A stretch of DNA of 64,000 nucleotides from the NCBI GenBank assembly GCA_934454405.1, contig CAKSFN010000006.1:70185-134184 (forward strand). Direction: 5' to 3'. A program made the position numbers and the translations under genes. Of the stretch, positions 40,047 to 49,319 are shown piece by piece. Under the pieces are notes generated by a model. The model did no database searches. It was given only the letters and a program-made list of their open reading frames with translations, and had not been told where the DNA came from. The stretch is from an uncultured Eubacteriales bacterium. Lineage in GTDB: Bacteria > Bacillota > Clostridia > Oscillospirales > UBA644. Position 1 is the first letter of the stretch. Each line of letters opens with the position of its first letter.

Positions 40047-42206
40047 GTGACTGAAAAAAAAGCTTTTGAGAACGAGGAAAAAAAGCGCCTCGCATTTATC
40101 GAAAACTATATAAAGAAAAGACTTTCCGAAACGGGAGCCGACCTTTCGTATCTGCGCGATTACATATACGAGCAGCGCAGAAGAACGTGGGAGGATTTCG
40201 CGCGCGCGAGCGAACGCCCGGAGCAGAATATGCAGGAGCTGACGCAAATGGCGCTGACGGAACAGCGCGACGTGGGCAGATACGAACGCCTTGAAAAAAC
40301 GCAGGAGGCGCTTCTCCGCCTTGCGGACAATCCGTATTTCGCGCGCCTTGACATCGAGGAGGACGGCGAAACGGACAGCGTGTATATCGGCAGACGTTCG
40401 CTTATCGACGAGGAAAGCTCCGATATTCTTATATGCGACTGGCGCTCGGATATCGCGTCCCTGTTTTACGATGCGGGGCTCGGCAGAACCTCCTACGTCT
40501 GTCCCGCGGGAAGGGTGGAGTGCGATCTGAAGCTTAAGCGTCAGTTCGTTATCAGGGAAGGCGAGCTTCAATATATGTTCGACAGCGACGTTGCCGTTCA
40601 GGACAATGTTCTTATGCACGAGCTCGGCAAAGACGGCGACCTGAAAATGAAAGCCGTTGTCGGCACTATTCAGCGCGAGCAGAACGAGATAATCAGAAAC
40701 ACCGCCAGCGAGATATGCCTTGTTCAGGGCGTTGCGGGCAGCGGAAAAACGTCGATCGCCCTGCACCGTCTGGCATACCTGCTTTACAAGTACCGCGACA
40801 GCCTTGCCGCGGGCAATATCATAATTTTTTCGCCCAACCGCGTTTTTGACGCGTATATCGCGGACGTTCTGCCCGATCTCGGCGAGGATCGCGTTGCGCA
40901 GACGAGTTTTCACGACCTGTTTTCTCCGTATTTCGACAAGGTCGTTTTCGGGGACTTCGTTTCTCAGGCGGAGGAGCTGTTTGCGGAAAAGATAACGCCG
41001 GAGGAGATAACGGCGAAGGGCGGAAAGGCGCTTTGCGAAATAATCGCGGCGCAGGCCGAAAAGCTTGCGGACGAGCAGATCGAGATTTCCGATGTTATGT
41101 TCCACGACGAGGTCGTTTGCTCCGCCGATGAGCTGAAAAAGATATATTTTGAGCTTTACGCGGCTTTTGCGCACGATATCCGAAAGGAAAAAATCCTGAC
41201 GGGGCTCGGCGAACGCCTCGATTCCGATTTCAAAAGAACGAGAAGAGGTCAGTATTCGCGCGAGCTGACGCAGGAGGGCTTCGTGGATTATTCCGATGAG
41301 GCTTTGGAGGAGGCGATGGGGCAGCGCTGGGAGGAGGACAGGCAAAAAGTTCTCGATTCCGTCTCGGAAATGCTTGAAATCCGCGCGGAACGCGTGTATC
41401 TGCGCTGTATCGAGGCGCTGTATCCCGAATACGCGGCGGGCGTCGCCGCAGGCATCGAAAAGGGCAGACTGAAATACTGCGATATGTTCGCCTGCGCGCT
41501 TATAAAAGCTTTTCTCGGGCAGATAAGAATCGCCGTGCATATAAAGCACGCCGTTATCGACGAGGCGCAGGATTATCCTTATATCCTTTATAAAACGCTG
41601 AGCGTTATCTATCCGAAATGCCGCCTGACCGTGCTCGGAGACCTTTCGCAGGGCGCGGTGCGTCATTTTTCCTCGATAGGCGACCTTGCGGAAATATTCG
41701 AGGGACGGAGCGTATGTTTCCGCGAACTGAAAAAGAGTTACCGCTCCACTGTTGAAATAAACGAATTTGCCTCCCGTTTCTGCGACAATGACTCGGATTA
41801 TTCGTTCTTTGAGCGTCACGGCGACCCCGTTGAGGAGATAAACAGAGAGGACATCGGAAAAATCCTCGACGAGAACGCGAAATATACGTCAAAGGCCGTT
41901 ATCTGCCGAACTCTTGCGGATTGCAAATCCGTTTACGATGAGCTGAAAAAGCAGGGCAGAAAGCTGACGCTTATCGGCAGGGAGGACGTTCTTTATCCCG
42001 AAAGAACGGCGGTCGTTCCGTCGTATCTGGCAAAAGGGCTTGAGTTTGACCTTGTCGTTATCGCCGACCCCGTGGAGACCTTCCGCAGCGAAGCCGAAAA
42101 GCGCGCTTTGTTTGTCAGCGCTTCGAGGGCGCTTCACAGACTTTACGTCTGCCGCCGCCCCGAAAAAGGAAAAAGAAGAAAACCGAGGCAAAAGCTTCCG
42201 AAATAA
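40047..42206 (+). CDS. helD: HelD-like RNA polymerase-recycling helicase
   Basis: 719 residues from the GTG at 40047 (AGAGGGGG lies about 12 bases upstream; a TTG at 40023 overlapping the previous stop is the alternative). The coiled N-terminus (about 1-60) would enter the polymerase secondary channel. UvrD-like helicase motifs follow: LVQGVAGSGKTSIALHRLAY (Walker A about 228-235), IIIFSPNRVF, VIDEAQDYP, LTVLGDLSQ, LKKSYRST and YLAKGLEFDLVVI. HelD frees stalled polymerase from nucleic acid. It is cotranscribed with an extracellular nuclease, which is not an obvious functional link. Confidence 0.88.
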   Translation: MTEKKAFENEEKKRLAFIENYIKKRLSETGADLSYLRDYIYEQRRRTWEDFARASERPEQNMQELTQMALTEQRDVGRYERLEKTQEALLRLADNPYFARLDIEEDGETDSVYIGRRSLIDEESSDILICDWRSDIASLFYDAGLGRTSYVCPAGRVECDLKLKRQFVIREGELQYMFDSDVAVQDNVLMHELGKDGDLKMKAVVGTIQREQNEIIRNTASEICLVQGVAGSGKTSIALHRLAYLLYKYRDSLAAGNIIIFSPNRVFDAYIADVLPDLGEDRVAQTSFHDLFSPYFDKVVFGDFVSQAEELFAEKITPEEITAKGGKALCEIIAAQAEKLADEQIEISDVMFHDEVVCSADELKKIYFELYAAFAHDIRKEKILTGLGERLDSDFKRTRRGQYSRELTQEGFVDYSDEALEEAMGQRWEEDRQKVLDSVSEMLEIRAERVYLRCIEALYPEYAAGVAAGIEKGRLKYCDMFACALIKAFLGQIRIAVHIKHAVIDEAQDYPYILYKTLSVIYPKCRLTVLGDLSQGAVRHFSSIGDLAEIFEGRSVCFRELKKSYRSTVEINEFASRFCDNDSDYSFFERHGDPVEEINREDIGKILDENAKYTSKAVICRTLADCKSVYDELKKQGRKLTLIGREDVLYPERTAVVPSYLAKGLEFDLVVIADPVETFRSEAEKRALFVSASRALHRLYVCRRPEKGKRRKPRQKLPK

Positions 42207-42248
42207 AGGGAACTATCGCAAAAAAAAACGAAATTTTGCATATAACGG

Positions 42249-42277
42249 TTTACTTTATTACTTATATACTGTATAAT
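42249..42277 (+). promoter_or_regulatory. nifJ promoter
   Basis: TTTACT (42249-42254), 17 bases, TATAAT (42272-42277). The -35 box lies within TATAACGGTTTAC (42241-42253), which is identical to the left part of the XRE operator at 251-263. Confidence 0.75.
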
Positions 42278-42326
42278 ACAATTTGGTGAATAATATCATT
42301 AACATACAAATTCAGGAGGATTTCAC

Positions 42327-45300
42327 ATGGCAAACAGACGAAAGATTTCCATGGACGGCAACACCGCTGCCGCGCACGTTTCGTACGCGTTTACGGAAGT
42401 TGCCGCAATCTACCCCATCACTCCCTCCAGCCCGATGGCGGAAGTGACCGACACATGGTCCGCGACCGATAAAAACATCTTCGGCGAGCCCGCAAGAAAC
42501 ATTTTCGGCGAACGCGTCAAGATGATTGAGATGGAGTCCGAGGGCGGCGCCGCGGGCGCGGTTCACGGTTCTCTTGCCGCAGGCGCGCTGACAACGACCT
42601 ACACGGCTTCTCAGGGACTTCTTCTTATGATCCCGAATATGTACAAAATCGCAGGTGAGCTGCTTCCGAACGTCATTCACGTTTCCGCCCGCTGCGTTGC
42701 TTCCCACGCGCTGAACATTTTCGGCGACCACTCGGACGTATACGCCTGCCGTCAGACCGGCTACGCCATGCTTGCCGAAACCAACCAGCAGGAGATCATG
42801 GATCTCGGCGCGGTTGCGCACCTTGCCACAATCAAGGGCAGAGTTCCGTTCCTCAACTTCTTCGACGGCTTCCGCACTTCTCACGAGGTTCAGAAGATCG
42901 AGGTCTGGGAGACCGAAGACCTTAAAGAAATGGTTGATATGGATGCGGTCAAGGCTTTCAGACAGAGAGCGCTCAACCCCGAGCATCCCGTTCTTCGCGG
43001 CTCGGCTGAAAACGGCGACATTTTCTTCCAGCACAGAGAGGCGTGCAACTCTTATTACAATGCTCTTCCCGCGATCGTTGAAGAGTATATGGATAAGGTA
43101 AACGCAAAGATAGGCACGAACTACAAACTGTTCAACTACTACGGCGCGCCCGACGCTGACCGCGTTATCATCGCGATGGGCTCCGTTTGCGACGTTGCCG
43201 AGGAAGTTATCGACTATATGAACGCTCACGGCGAAAAAGTCGGTCTTATCAAAGTCCGCCTTTACAGACCGTTCTGCGCGGACAGACTTGTTGCGGCGCT
43301 TCCGAAGACCGCAAAGAAGGTTGCCGTTCTTGACAGAACAAAAGAGCCCGGCTCGCTCGGCGAACCGCTTTATCTTGACGTTGTTACTTCGTTTGCGACT
43401 CAGGGTGTAACCGGCGTTAAAGTTGTAGGCGGCCGTTACGGTCTCGGTTCGAAGGACACGCCGCCGTCGTCCATCTTCGCGGTTTACGAAAATCTTGCGA
43501 AGGAAGAGCCGAAGGCAAACTTCACCATCGGCATCGTTGACGACGTTACCGGACTTTCTCTTGAAGAGCACGCCTGCCCGGACACCGCTCCCGCAGGAAC
43601 CGTTTCCTGCAAATTCTGGGGTCTCGGCGGCGACGGAACGGTCGGTGCTAACAAGAACTCCATTAAAATCATCGGTGACCACACCGACAAATATATTCAG
43701 GCTTATTTCCAGTACGACTCCAAGAAGACCGGCGGCGTTACCGTTTCGCACCTGAGATTCGGCGACAAACCCATCAAGAGCCCGTACTACATCACCAAAG
43801 CGGACTTCGTTGCCTGCCACAATCCTTCCTATATTCTCAAAGGCTTCAAGATAGTCAACGACGTAAAGCCGGGCGGCACGTTCCTTCTCGACTGTCTCTG
43901 GACGCCCGAAGAGCTTGACGCACATCTTCCTTCTGCGGTCAAGTCCTACATAGCCAACAACAACGTTCATTTCTACATCATAAACGCAACGTCCATCGCC
44001 AAGAACGACGTCGGCAATATGAAGGTTAAGAACACCGTTCTTCAGTCCGCATTCTTCGCGCTTGCAGAACTCCTTCCCGCAGAAGAAGCGATAGGCTATA
44101 TGAAAGAAAAGGCTACCAAGTCTTACTCCAAGTTCGGTGAAGACGTTGTCGCGCAGAACCACAAGGCGATCGAGCTCGGCGCGAACGCGTTTGTCAAAGT
44201 CGATGTTCCCGAAAATTGGAAGAACGCAGACGTTAAGCCCGTTGTCGAGGACGTTGAGGGCGACAGACCCGAACTCGTTAAATTCGTTAAAGAAGTCGTT
44301 ATCCCCGTTGACAAAATGGACGGCGATTCGCTTCCTGTTTCCGCATTCGTCGATCACGTTGACGGCACGTTCCCGCAGGGAGCCGCCGCTTACGAAAAGA
44401 GAGGCGTTGCCGTATTCGCGCCCATCTGGCACGAAGAGAACTGTATCCAGTGCAACAACTGCGCGTTTGTATGTCCGCACGCTGCCATCCGTCCGTTCGC
44501 GATGACCGAGGAAGAGGCTGCGAAGGCTCCCGCAGGCACAAAGTTTGCTCCGAAGCCGGTTCTCAAAACCACTTACAAATACAATCTCGCGGTAAGCCCG
44601 CTCGACTGCATGGGCTGTACGCTCTGCGTTAAGGCTTGCCCGGTTTCCAAGAAAGCCATTGCCGACGGAACTCCCGAAAAGGCGGCTCTCGTTATGGCAA
44701 CGCAGGCTCAGGCTCTCGACCAGCAGGCAACTTTCGATTATGCTGTTGCGAATGTTTCCGAGAAGCCCGAGATAATCAACAACACCGTAAAGGGCAGCCA
44801 GTTCAAGCAGCCGCTGCTTGAGTTCTCCGGCTCCTGCGCGGGCTGTGCCGAGACTTCTTACGCGCGTCTTATCACGCAGCTTTTCGGCGAAAGAATGTAC
44901 ATCTCCAACGCGACCGGATGCTCCTCCATTTGGGGCGGCTCCGCACCCGCAACTCCGTACACCGTCAACACCGCCAGCAAGAGAGGTCCCGCGTGGGCTA
45001 ACTCGCTGTTTGAGGACAACGCGGAGCACGGTCTCGGAATTTATCTGGGTCAGAAGACTATCAGAGAAAAGCTCATCGGCTACGTTAAAGCGCTCCGCGA
45101 AAGCGTTTCCGACGAGGGCAAGCTCGCGGTTATCGACGCTTATCTTAACACCGTTAACGACGGCAAAGCCAACGAACAGGCCACAAAGGACCTCGTTGCG
45201 ATGCTCGAAGCGTGCGATTGCGACAACGAATACAGACGTCAGATCCTTGACGAGAAGGATTACCTCTCCAAGAAATCCGTCTGGATATTCGGCGGCGACG

Positions 45301-45929
45301 GCTGGGCTTACGATATCGGCTTCGGCGGTCTTGACCATGTTCTTGCTTCCGGCGAGGACGTAAATGTTATGGTATTCGACACCGAAGTTTACTCTAACAC
45401 CGGCGGACAGGCTTCCAAGGCTTCCAACCTCGGTCAGGTTGCGCAGTTCGCGGCGGCAGGCAAGGCGATAGGCAAGAAGAACCTTGCGGAGATCGCGATG
45501 TCTTACGGCTACGTTTACGTTGCGCAGGTTGCCATGGGCGCGGATAAGAGCCAGCTTCTCAAAGCACTCACCGAGGCTGAGGCATACCACGGACCCTCTC
45601 TGATTATCGGCTACGCTCCCTGCGAGATGCACGGTATCAAGAAGGGCGGCATGCAGAACTGCCAGGACGAGATGGAAAAGGCTGTCAAAGCAGGCTATTG
45701 GCAGATGTTCAGATTCAATCCCGCGCTCAAAGCGGAAGGCAAGAATCCGTTCACGCTGGACTGCAAAGAGCCCACTGCGGACTATATCGACTTCATCAAA
45801 AACGAAGCGCGTTACAGCCGCCTGACCCAGCAGTTCCCCGACAGAGCGGAAAAACTCTTCGAGCTTGCGGCCGAATCTGCAAAAGAGAAGTTCAGGAGAC
45901 TTGAAAATTACGGCAAGCTTTACGAATAA
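42327..45929 (+). CDS. nifJ: Pyruvate:ferredoxin (flavodoxin) oxidoreductase
   Basis: 1200 residues, the single-chain form. All domains are visible: the pyrimidine-binding start (MDGNTAAAHVSYAFTEVAAI, YPITPSSPMAE), the two-[4Fe-4S] ferredoxin domain with CIQCNNCAFVCP (from Cys706) and CMGCTLCVKACP (from Cys761), further cluster cysteines (SCAGCAETSY), and the thiamine pyrophosphate domain GGDGWAYDIGFGGLDHV with VYSNTGGQASKAS. It converts pyruvate and CoA to acetyl-CoA, CO2 and reduced ferredoxin, the central step of clostridial fermentation. GGAGG precedes the start; codon use looks like a highly expressed gene. The long frame on the opposite strand is a shadow. Confidence 0.98.
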   Translation: MANRRKISMDGNTAAAHVSYAFTEVAAIYPITPSSPMAEVTDTWSATDKNIFGEPARNIFGERVKMIEMESEGGAAGAVHGSLAAGALTTTYTASQGLLLMIPNMYKIAGELLPNVIHVSARCVASHALNIFGDHSDVYACRQTGYAMLAETNQQEIMDLGAVAHLATIKGRVPFLNFFDGFRTSHEVQKIEVWETEDLKEMVDMDAVKAFRQRALNPEHPVLRGSAENGDIFFQHREACNSYYNALPAIVEEYMDKVNAKIGTNYKLFNYYGAPDADRVIIAMGSVCDVAEEVIDYMNAHGEKVGLIKVRLYRPFCADRLVAALPKTAKKVAVLDRTKEPGSLGEPLYLDVVTSFATQGVTGVKVVGGRYGLGSKDTPPSSIFAVYENLAKEEPKANFTIGIVDDVTGLSLEEHACPDTAPAGTVSCKFWGLGGDGTVGANKNSIKIIGDHTDKYIQAYFQYDSKKTGGVTVSHLRFGDKPIKSPYYITKADFVACHNPSYILKGFKIVNDVKPGGTFLLDCLWTPEELDAHLPSAVKSYIANNNVHFYIINATSIAKNDVGNMKVKNTVLQSAFFALAELLPAEEAIGYMKEKATKSYSKFGEDVVAQNHKAIELGANAFVKVDVPENWKNADVKPVVEDVEGDRPELVKFVKEVVIPVDKMDGDSLPVSAFVDHVDGTFPQGAAAYEKRGVAVFAPIWHEENCIQCNNCAFVCPHAAIRPFAMTEEEAAKAPAGTKFAPKPVLKTTYKYNLAVSPLDCMGCTLCVKACPVSKKAIADGTPEKAALVMATQAQALDQQATFDYAVANVSEKPEIINNTVKGSQFKQPLLEFSGSCAGCAETSYARLITQLFGERMYISNATGCSSIWGGSAPATPYTVNTASKRGPAWANSLFEDNAEHGLGIYLGQKTIREKLIGYVKALRESVSDEGKLAVIDAYLNTVNDGKANEQATKDLVAMLEACDCDNEYRRQILDEKDYLSKKSVWIFGGDGWAYDIGFGGLDHVLASGEDVNVMVFDTEVYSNTGGQASKASNLGQVAQFAAAGKAIGKKNLAEIAMSYGYVYVAQVAMGADKSQLLKALTEAEAYHGPSLIIGYAPCEMHGIKKGGMQNCQDEMEKAVKAGYWQMFRFNPALKAEGKNPFTLDCKEPTADYIDFIKNEARYSRLTQQFPDRAEKLFELAAESAKEKFRRLENYGKLYE

Positions 45930-45950
45930 TCTCTGATTATCCGATAACTC

Positions 45951-45982
45951 AAAGCCCCGACGGGTAAAACCGTCGGGGCTTT
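45951..45982. terminator. Two-way terminator between nifJ and the GH20 gene
   Basis: AAAGCCCCGACGG pairs with CCGTCGGGGCTTT around GTAAAA; suits both converging genes. Confidence 0.92.
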
Positions 45983-46013
45983 CTTCTCTCATATATTAAA
46001 TATTCAACCACTG

Positions 46014-47627
46014 TTAAATGATGTTTGCGGAGGCGTTCATTTTCCACGACTGATAGCATATAGGCTCTTTCCTGAACTGCGTTCCGTCGCCGAAAAGGTC
46101 GAGCAGCGGCTCTTCAAGCTCGTCGATCTTTTCAATTCTGCCCGCCGCAAAATCCCGAAGCATAAGCTCGCAATGCTCAACGCGTTTTATAATTCCGCCT
46201 ATTCTTATATCCTGAACTTCAAAGCCGTGACCCTTGTTTTCTTTGTACCACTGCTGTCTGTACGCCTCGTGGAATCCGTCAAGCTTCTTTCTGAGTTTTT
46301 TGCAGTTGTCCGCTTCCGCAAGCAATGCGGCTTTATCTTTTGCGGAATACGCCGCGCGGATGCGCTGCCCGAGGTTCGCTTTTATCGCAAGCGCGTCGCA
46401 GAGCGCGTGAAGCGTTCGGAAAAGGTATCCCCATTCCGGCTCGTTTTTCGCGTATGCGAGCTTTCTTGCCGCTTTTGCGAACTTTTCGCCCTCGTCGCCG
46501 ACAAGTGTTGAGTCAAGTATGCCCATGAACGGGTCGTTGAAAAGCAGATATTTTTCGGTGTTTTTAATTCCGTCCGCATTTTTGTTCGGGCTGTCGGGCA
46601 GATCAAGGAGCATAAACCTGTCAAAAGAAATGCCGAACGTTTTTTTGAAATCCTCTTTTATCTGCGCTTTATTTGTTATTCCTTTTGCGATTTCCGCCGC
46701 ATAGAAAAGAGATGGCAGAAGCGCAAACTTGGAGCATTCTCCGCCGTCGTCGCCCCACATCGTCAGAAATACGTCTTTGACGCCGTGCTTTACGCAGGAA
46801 CCGAGCGCCGCTCTCGTCGAACGCATGCTGTATTCGTTGTGCGCCGCATATCCGACCCATGTCCAAAGTCCGCCCGCGAACCACGTTCCGTCCTTTATCT
46901 TCGCGTGCGCGGAAAGCATTTTGTCATAGTGTTTTCTGTCCGTCGAATAATAATCCCAGTATATGAGCTCGACGTTGTCGGGTATTTGTTTTTTTACGCT
47001 TTCATCAATCTTCGCGTTTGACCTGTAATAATCTCCCGCCGCAAGACGGAAGAACATATCCGACCAAATAAGAAGCGTCAGACCGTATTTTTTGCCTATT
47101 TCCGAGACCTTTTTAATATGCTCGATAAGGATCCTGACCTTGTCGGTATCTCCGTGCAGATCGTAATATCTGCCGCGGCCTATCATGTGTGCCTCGTCCA
47201 TGCCGATATTGACGGTCTTTGTCGAATAAGAGGCGGCGACGGAGGCAAACATTCTGTCTATAAGCTCGTAAGTTCTGTCTTCGCCCGCAAGAAGTATGTC
47301 CGCCGTGTCGATAATGGGCGCGAACGCCGGCCAGCGAACTATTCCGTTGACGTGCGCAAGCGTCTGGATGCAGGGAATAAGCTCAACGCCGCATTCCTTT
47401 GCGTAAGCGTCAACCTCCCGTATCTCCGCCTGCGAATACCTGCCGCGAAGATAACCGAAATAAGGCTCTTCGGGAATCTCGTAGGTGTCCTCCGTATAAA
47501 GCAGAACCGTGTTAAACCCGATTCCCGAACAGATTTTTATCCATTTTTTCAGCGAGTTCACGTTCATAACAGCGTTTCGGGAACAGTCAAGCATCGTTCC
47601 GAAGCGTCGAAAAGGCGTTTTGTTCAT
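46014..47627 (-). CDS. GH20-family beta-N-acetylhexosaminidase-like enzyme
   Basis: 537 residues, no signal peptide. The barrel begins near residue 10 without the usual N-terminal GH20b domain: FRRFGTMLDCSRNAVMNV, GFNTVLLYTEDTYEIPEEPY and GVELIPCIQTLAHVN. The catalytic pair is Asp144-Glu145 in VNIGMDEAHMIG, where Asp orients the substrate acetamido group and Glu is the acid. WDYYSTDRKHYDKML and FAGGLWTWVGYAAHN follow. This matches the cytoplasmic GH20C-type enzymes that release terminal GlcNAc or GalNAc. Stand-alone gene facing nifJ. Confidence 0.85.
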   Translation of the reverse strand: MNKTPFRRFGTMLDCSRNAVMNVNSLKKWIKICSGIGFNTVLLYTEDTYEIPEEPYFGYLRGRYSQAEIREVDAYAKECGVELIPCIQTLAHVNGIVRWPAFAPIIDTADILLAGEDRTYELIDRMFASVAASYSTKTVNIGMDEAHMIGRGRYYDLHGDTDKVRILIEHIKKVSEIGKKYGLTLLIWSDMFFRLAAGDYYRSNAKIDESVKKQIPDNVELIYWDYYSTDRKHYDKMLSAHAKIKDGTWFAGGLWTWVGYAAHNEYSMRSTRAALGSCVKHGVKDVFLTMWGDDGGECSKFALLPSLFYAAEIAKGITNKAQIKEDFKKTFGISFDRFMLLDLPDSPNKNADGIKNTEKYLLFNDPFMGILDSTLVGDEGEKFAKAARKLAYAKNEPEWGYLFRTLHALCDALAIKANLGQRIRAAYSAKDKAALLAEADNCKKLRKKLDGFHEAYRQQWYKENKGHGFEVQDIRIGGIIKRVEHCELMLRDFAAGRIEKIDELEEPLLDLFGDGTQFRKEPICYQSWKMNASANII

Positions 47628-47758
47628 ATTCGTTTCCTTTCGTGTCTTGTCCGGTTTTTCCGAACTTTATTGCGTCGTTCAAAGTATAGCATAAAAGAAC
47701 CGAAAAATCAAGGGCACGGTATAATTATGACAAAATATAAAAATATGAAAAAAAGGTA

Positions 47759-47787
47759 TTGCAAAATACTCGGATTTATGGTAATAT
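47759..47787 (+). promoter_or_regulatory. tRNA-Pro promoter
   Basis: TTGCAA (47759-47764), 17 bases, TAATAT (47782-47787). Confidence 0.65.
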
Positions 47788-47801
47788 ATTTAGGCTGACA
47801 T

Positions 47802-47878
47802 CCGGGCGTAGCGCAGTTTGGTAGCGTGCTTGAATGGGGTTCAAGAGGCCGCTGGTTCAAGTCCAGTCGCTCGGACCA
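47802..47878 (+). tRNA. tRNA-Pro (anticodon GGG)
   Basis: CCGGGCG pairs with CGCTCGG (one G-T pair); the anticodon stem CTTGA/TCAAG holds loop ATGGGGT, giving GGG. The T-arm is GGTTCAAGTCC and CCA is encoded. Confidence 0.94.
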
Positions 47879-47882
47879 CGGA

Positions 47883-47921
47883 AAATCCGCTTTTGTTGAT
47901 TTTGACAAAAGCGGATTTTTC
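47883..47921 (+). terminator. tRNA-Pro terminator
   Basis: AAATCCGCTTTTGT pairs with ACAAAAGCGGATTT around TGATTTTG and is followed by a T-run. Confidence 0.92.
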
Positions 47922-47982
47922 AGATTGAACTCCTTTTTATCGGATTAAACTATTATAATATGTATATTCGGAGGATCTTATT

Positions 47983-48264
47983 ATGGCTCAGATAACGACC
48001 GAAGCAATCGCGAAATGGGTTGCGGGAAAAGGCAAATGGCTCAATTTTTCGCTGACGATGTGCGGCGCATATCTTAAAGATGACGAAATCACTTTTTATC
48101 ATCAGTTTCAGGGGCAGGGCACGGATGTGAATGTTCTTGACAAGACGTATGACAAAATAACCGACCTCACGGACGTAATAAACAACTTCGCAAAGGGTCT
48201 GACCTCGAAAGAGGAGACGGTCGGCATCATCGACGGCAAAATCAGGAGCGAATTGCTCGGATAA
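47983..48264 (+). CDS. Small unknown protein, 93 residues
   Basis: GGAGG lies well placed before the ATG and TATAAT (47954-47959) lies upstream with a poor -35. MAQITTEAIAKWVAGKGKWL begins the protein; DDEITFYHQFQGQGTDVNVL forms the middle and a charged helix ends it (SKEETVGIIDGKIRSELLG). No signal peptide, Cys motif or known domain is visible. The composition looks like a real soluble alpha/beta protein. It stands between tRNA-Pro and an amino-acid transporter and has no clear partner. Confidence 0.7.
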   Translation: MAQITTEAIAKWVAGKGKWLNFSLTMCGAYLKDDEITFYHQFQGQGTDVNVLDKTYDKITDLTDVINNFAKGLTSKEETVGIIDGKIRSELLG

Positions 48265-48290
48265 CGGCGGTGTTTGCTAATTATTATTCA

Positions 48291-48310
48291 GTAAAGTGAA
48301 TAAACTTTAC
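48291..48310. repeat. Short dyad upstream of the amino-acid transporter
   Basis: GTAAAGT-gaataa-ACTTTAC, 7-base arms, 53 bases before the -35 box of the transporter promoter. It could be a regulator site. Confidence 0.45.
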
Positions 48311-48362
48311 ATTTAGTTTTCAAAAATCGCCTATATACGCGTATTTTGTTTCATTTTCTTGA

Positions 48363-48391
48363 TTGACTTATGCATAAATATGTGGTATCAT
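48363..48391 (+). promoter_or_regulatory. Promoter of the amino-acid ABC transporter
   Basis: TTGACT (48363-48368), 17 bases, TATCAT (48386-48391). An imperfect dyad TGCATAAATATG...CATATATGCA spans the spacer and -10 box (48371-48398). Confidence 0.65.
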
Positions 48392-48432
48392 ATATGCACA
48401 AAATCAAAAACATCAAAATGAGGTATGAGAAA

Positions 48433-49242
48433 ATGAAAAAGTTTATTGCGCTTGTATTGCTTGTCGCTGTTTTTGCGACGCTCGGACTTACCGCTTGCGG
48501 TTCAAAAGATGATAACACGCCGACCACTGCGGCTTCGCAGGGAACCACAGGTGAAGCCAAGGCGACCGTAAAAACCGCAAAGGACGGCGTTCTTACAATG
48601 GTTACGAATGCGGAGTTTCCGCCGTATGAATATTACGACGGCGACAAGATCGTAGGCATAGACGCGGAAGTTGCTCAGCTTATTGCCGAAAAACTCGGAC
48701 TTACTCTTGAAATCGTGGACGGCGACTTCAACGCTGTCGTTCCCGGCGTTCAGAGCGGCAAATACGATATGGGTATGGCGGGTCTTACCGTCAATGAAGA
48801 CCGCTTGAAGAGTGTTGACTTCACAACCTCCTACGCAAAGGGTATTCAGGTCGTTATCGTTAAAGAGGATTCCGGAATCCAATCGATTGATGACCTCGCA
48901 GGCAAGAAGATAGGCGTTCAGGAAACAACCACCGGCGATATTTACGCTTCCAGTGATTTCGGCGATGAAAATGTTGTTAAATATGCGAGCGGCGCCGTTG
49001 CGGTCGAAGGTCTCAAAGCCGGCAAGGTTGACTGCGTTATCATAGACAACGAGCCCGCAAAGGCCTACGTTGCGGCGAACGAGGGCTTGAAGATACTTGA
49101 AACGACCTACGCGGACGAAGATTACGCGATAGCGGTTTCGAAGGACAATCCGGAGCTCAGGAATGCTATCGACGCGGCGCTCAAGGAGCTTATTGCGGAC
49201 GGTTCTTTGCAGAAGATAGTTGACAAATACATTGCCGCGTAA
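48433..49242 (+). CDS. Amino-acid ABC transporter, substrate-binding lipoprotein
   Basis: 269 residues from the ATG at 48433 (GAGG upstream; an upstream ATG in frame lies in the promoter dyad). The lipobox LTAC gives Cys22. The SBP_bac_3 pattern is clear: TNAEFPPYEYYDGDKIVGID, LTVNEDRLKSVDFTTSYAKG, DDLAGKKIGVQETTTG and LKAGKVDCVIIDNEPA. The first motif binds the amino-acid alpha group. With the next two genes it forms a polar amino-acid importer; the exact amino acid (perhaps Gln, His, Arg or cystine) is not determined. Confidence 0.93.
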   Translation: MKKFIALVLLVAVFATLGLTACGSKDDNTPTTAASQGTTGEAKATVKTAKDGVLTMVTNAEFPPYEYYDGDKIVGIDAEVAQLIAEKLGLTLEIVDGDFNAVVPGVQSGKYDMGMAGLTVNEDRLKSVDFTTSYAKGIQVVIVKEDSGIQSIDDLAGKKIGVQETTTGDIYASSDFGDENVVKYASGAVAVEGLKAGKVDCVIIDNEPAKAYVAANEGLKILETTYADEDYAIAVSKDNPELRNAIDAALKELIADGSLQKIVDKYIAA

Positions 49243-49319
49243 CGGAAAAAGACATATAAGAATATGGGCGGACGGCATCCGCCCATATTTCGGGTATTAT
49301 AAAAGGGGTTAAAGCTGTA

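Noticed and set aside
42312..45992. 1226-codon open frame antisense to nifJ
   Set aside because: It mirrors the strong codon bias of nifJ; no ribosome site or domain is visible, and nifJ is certain.
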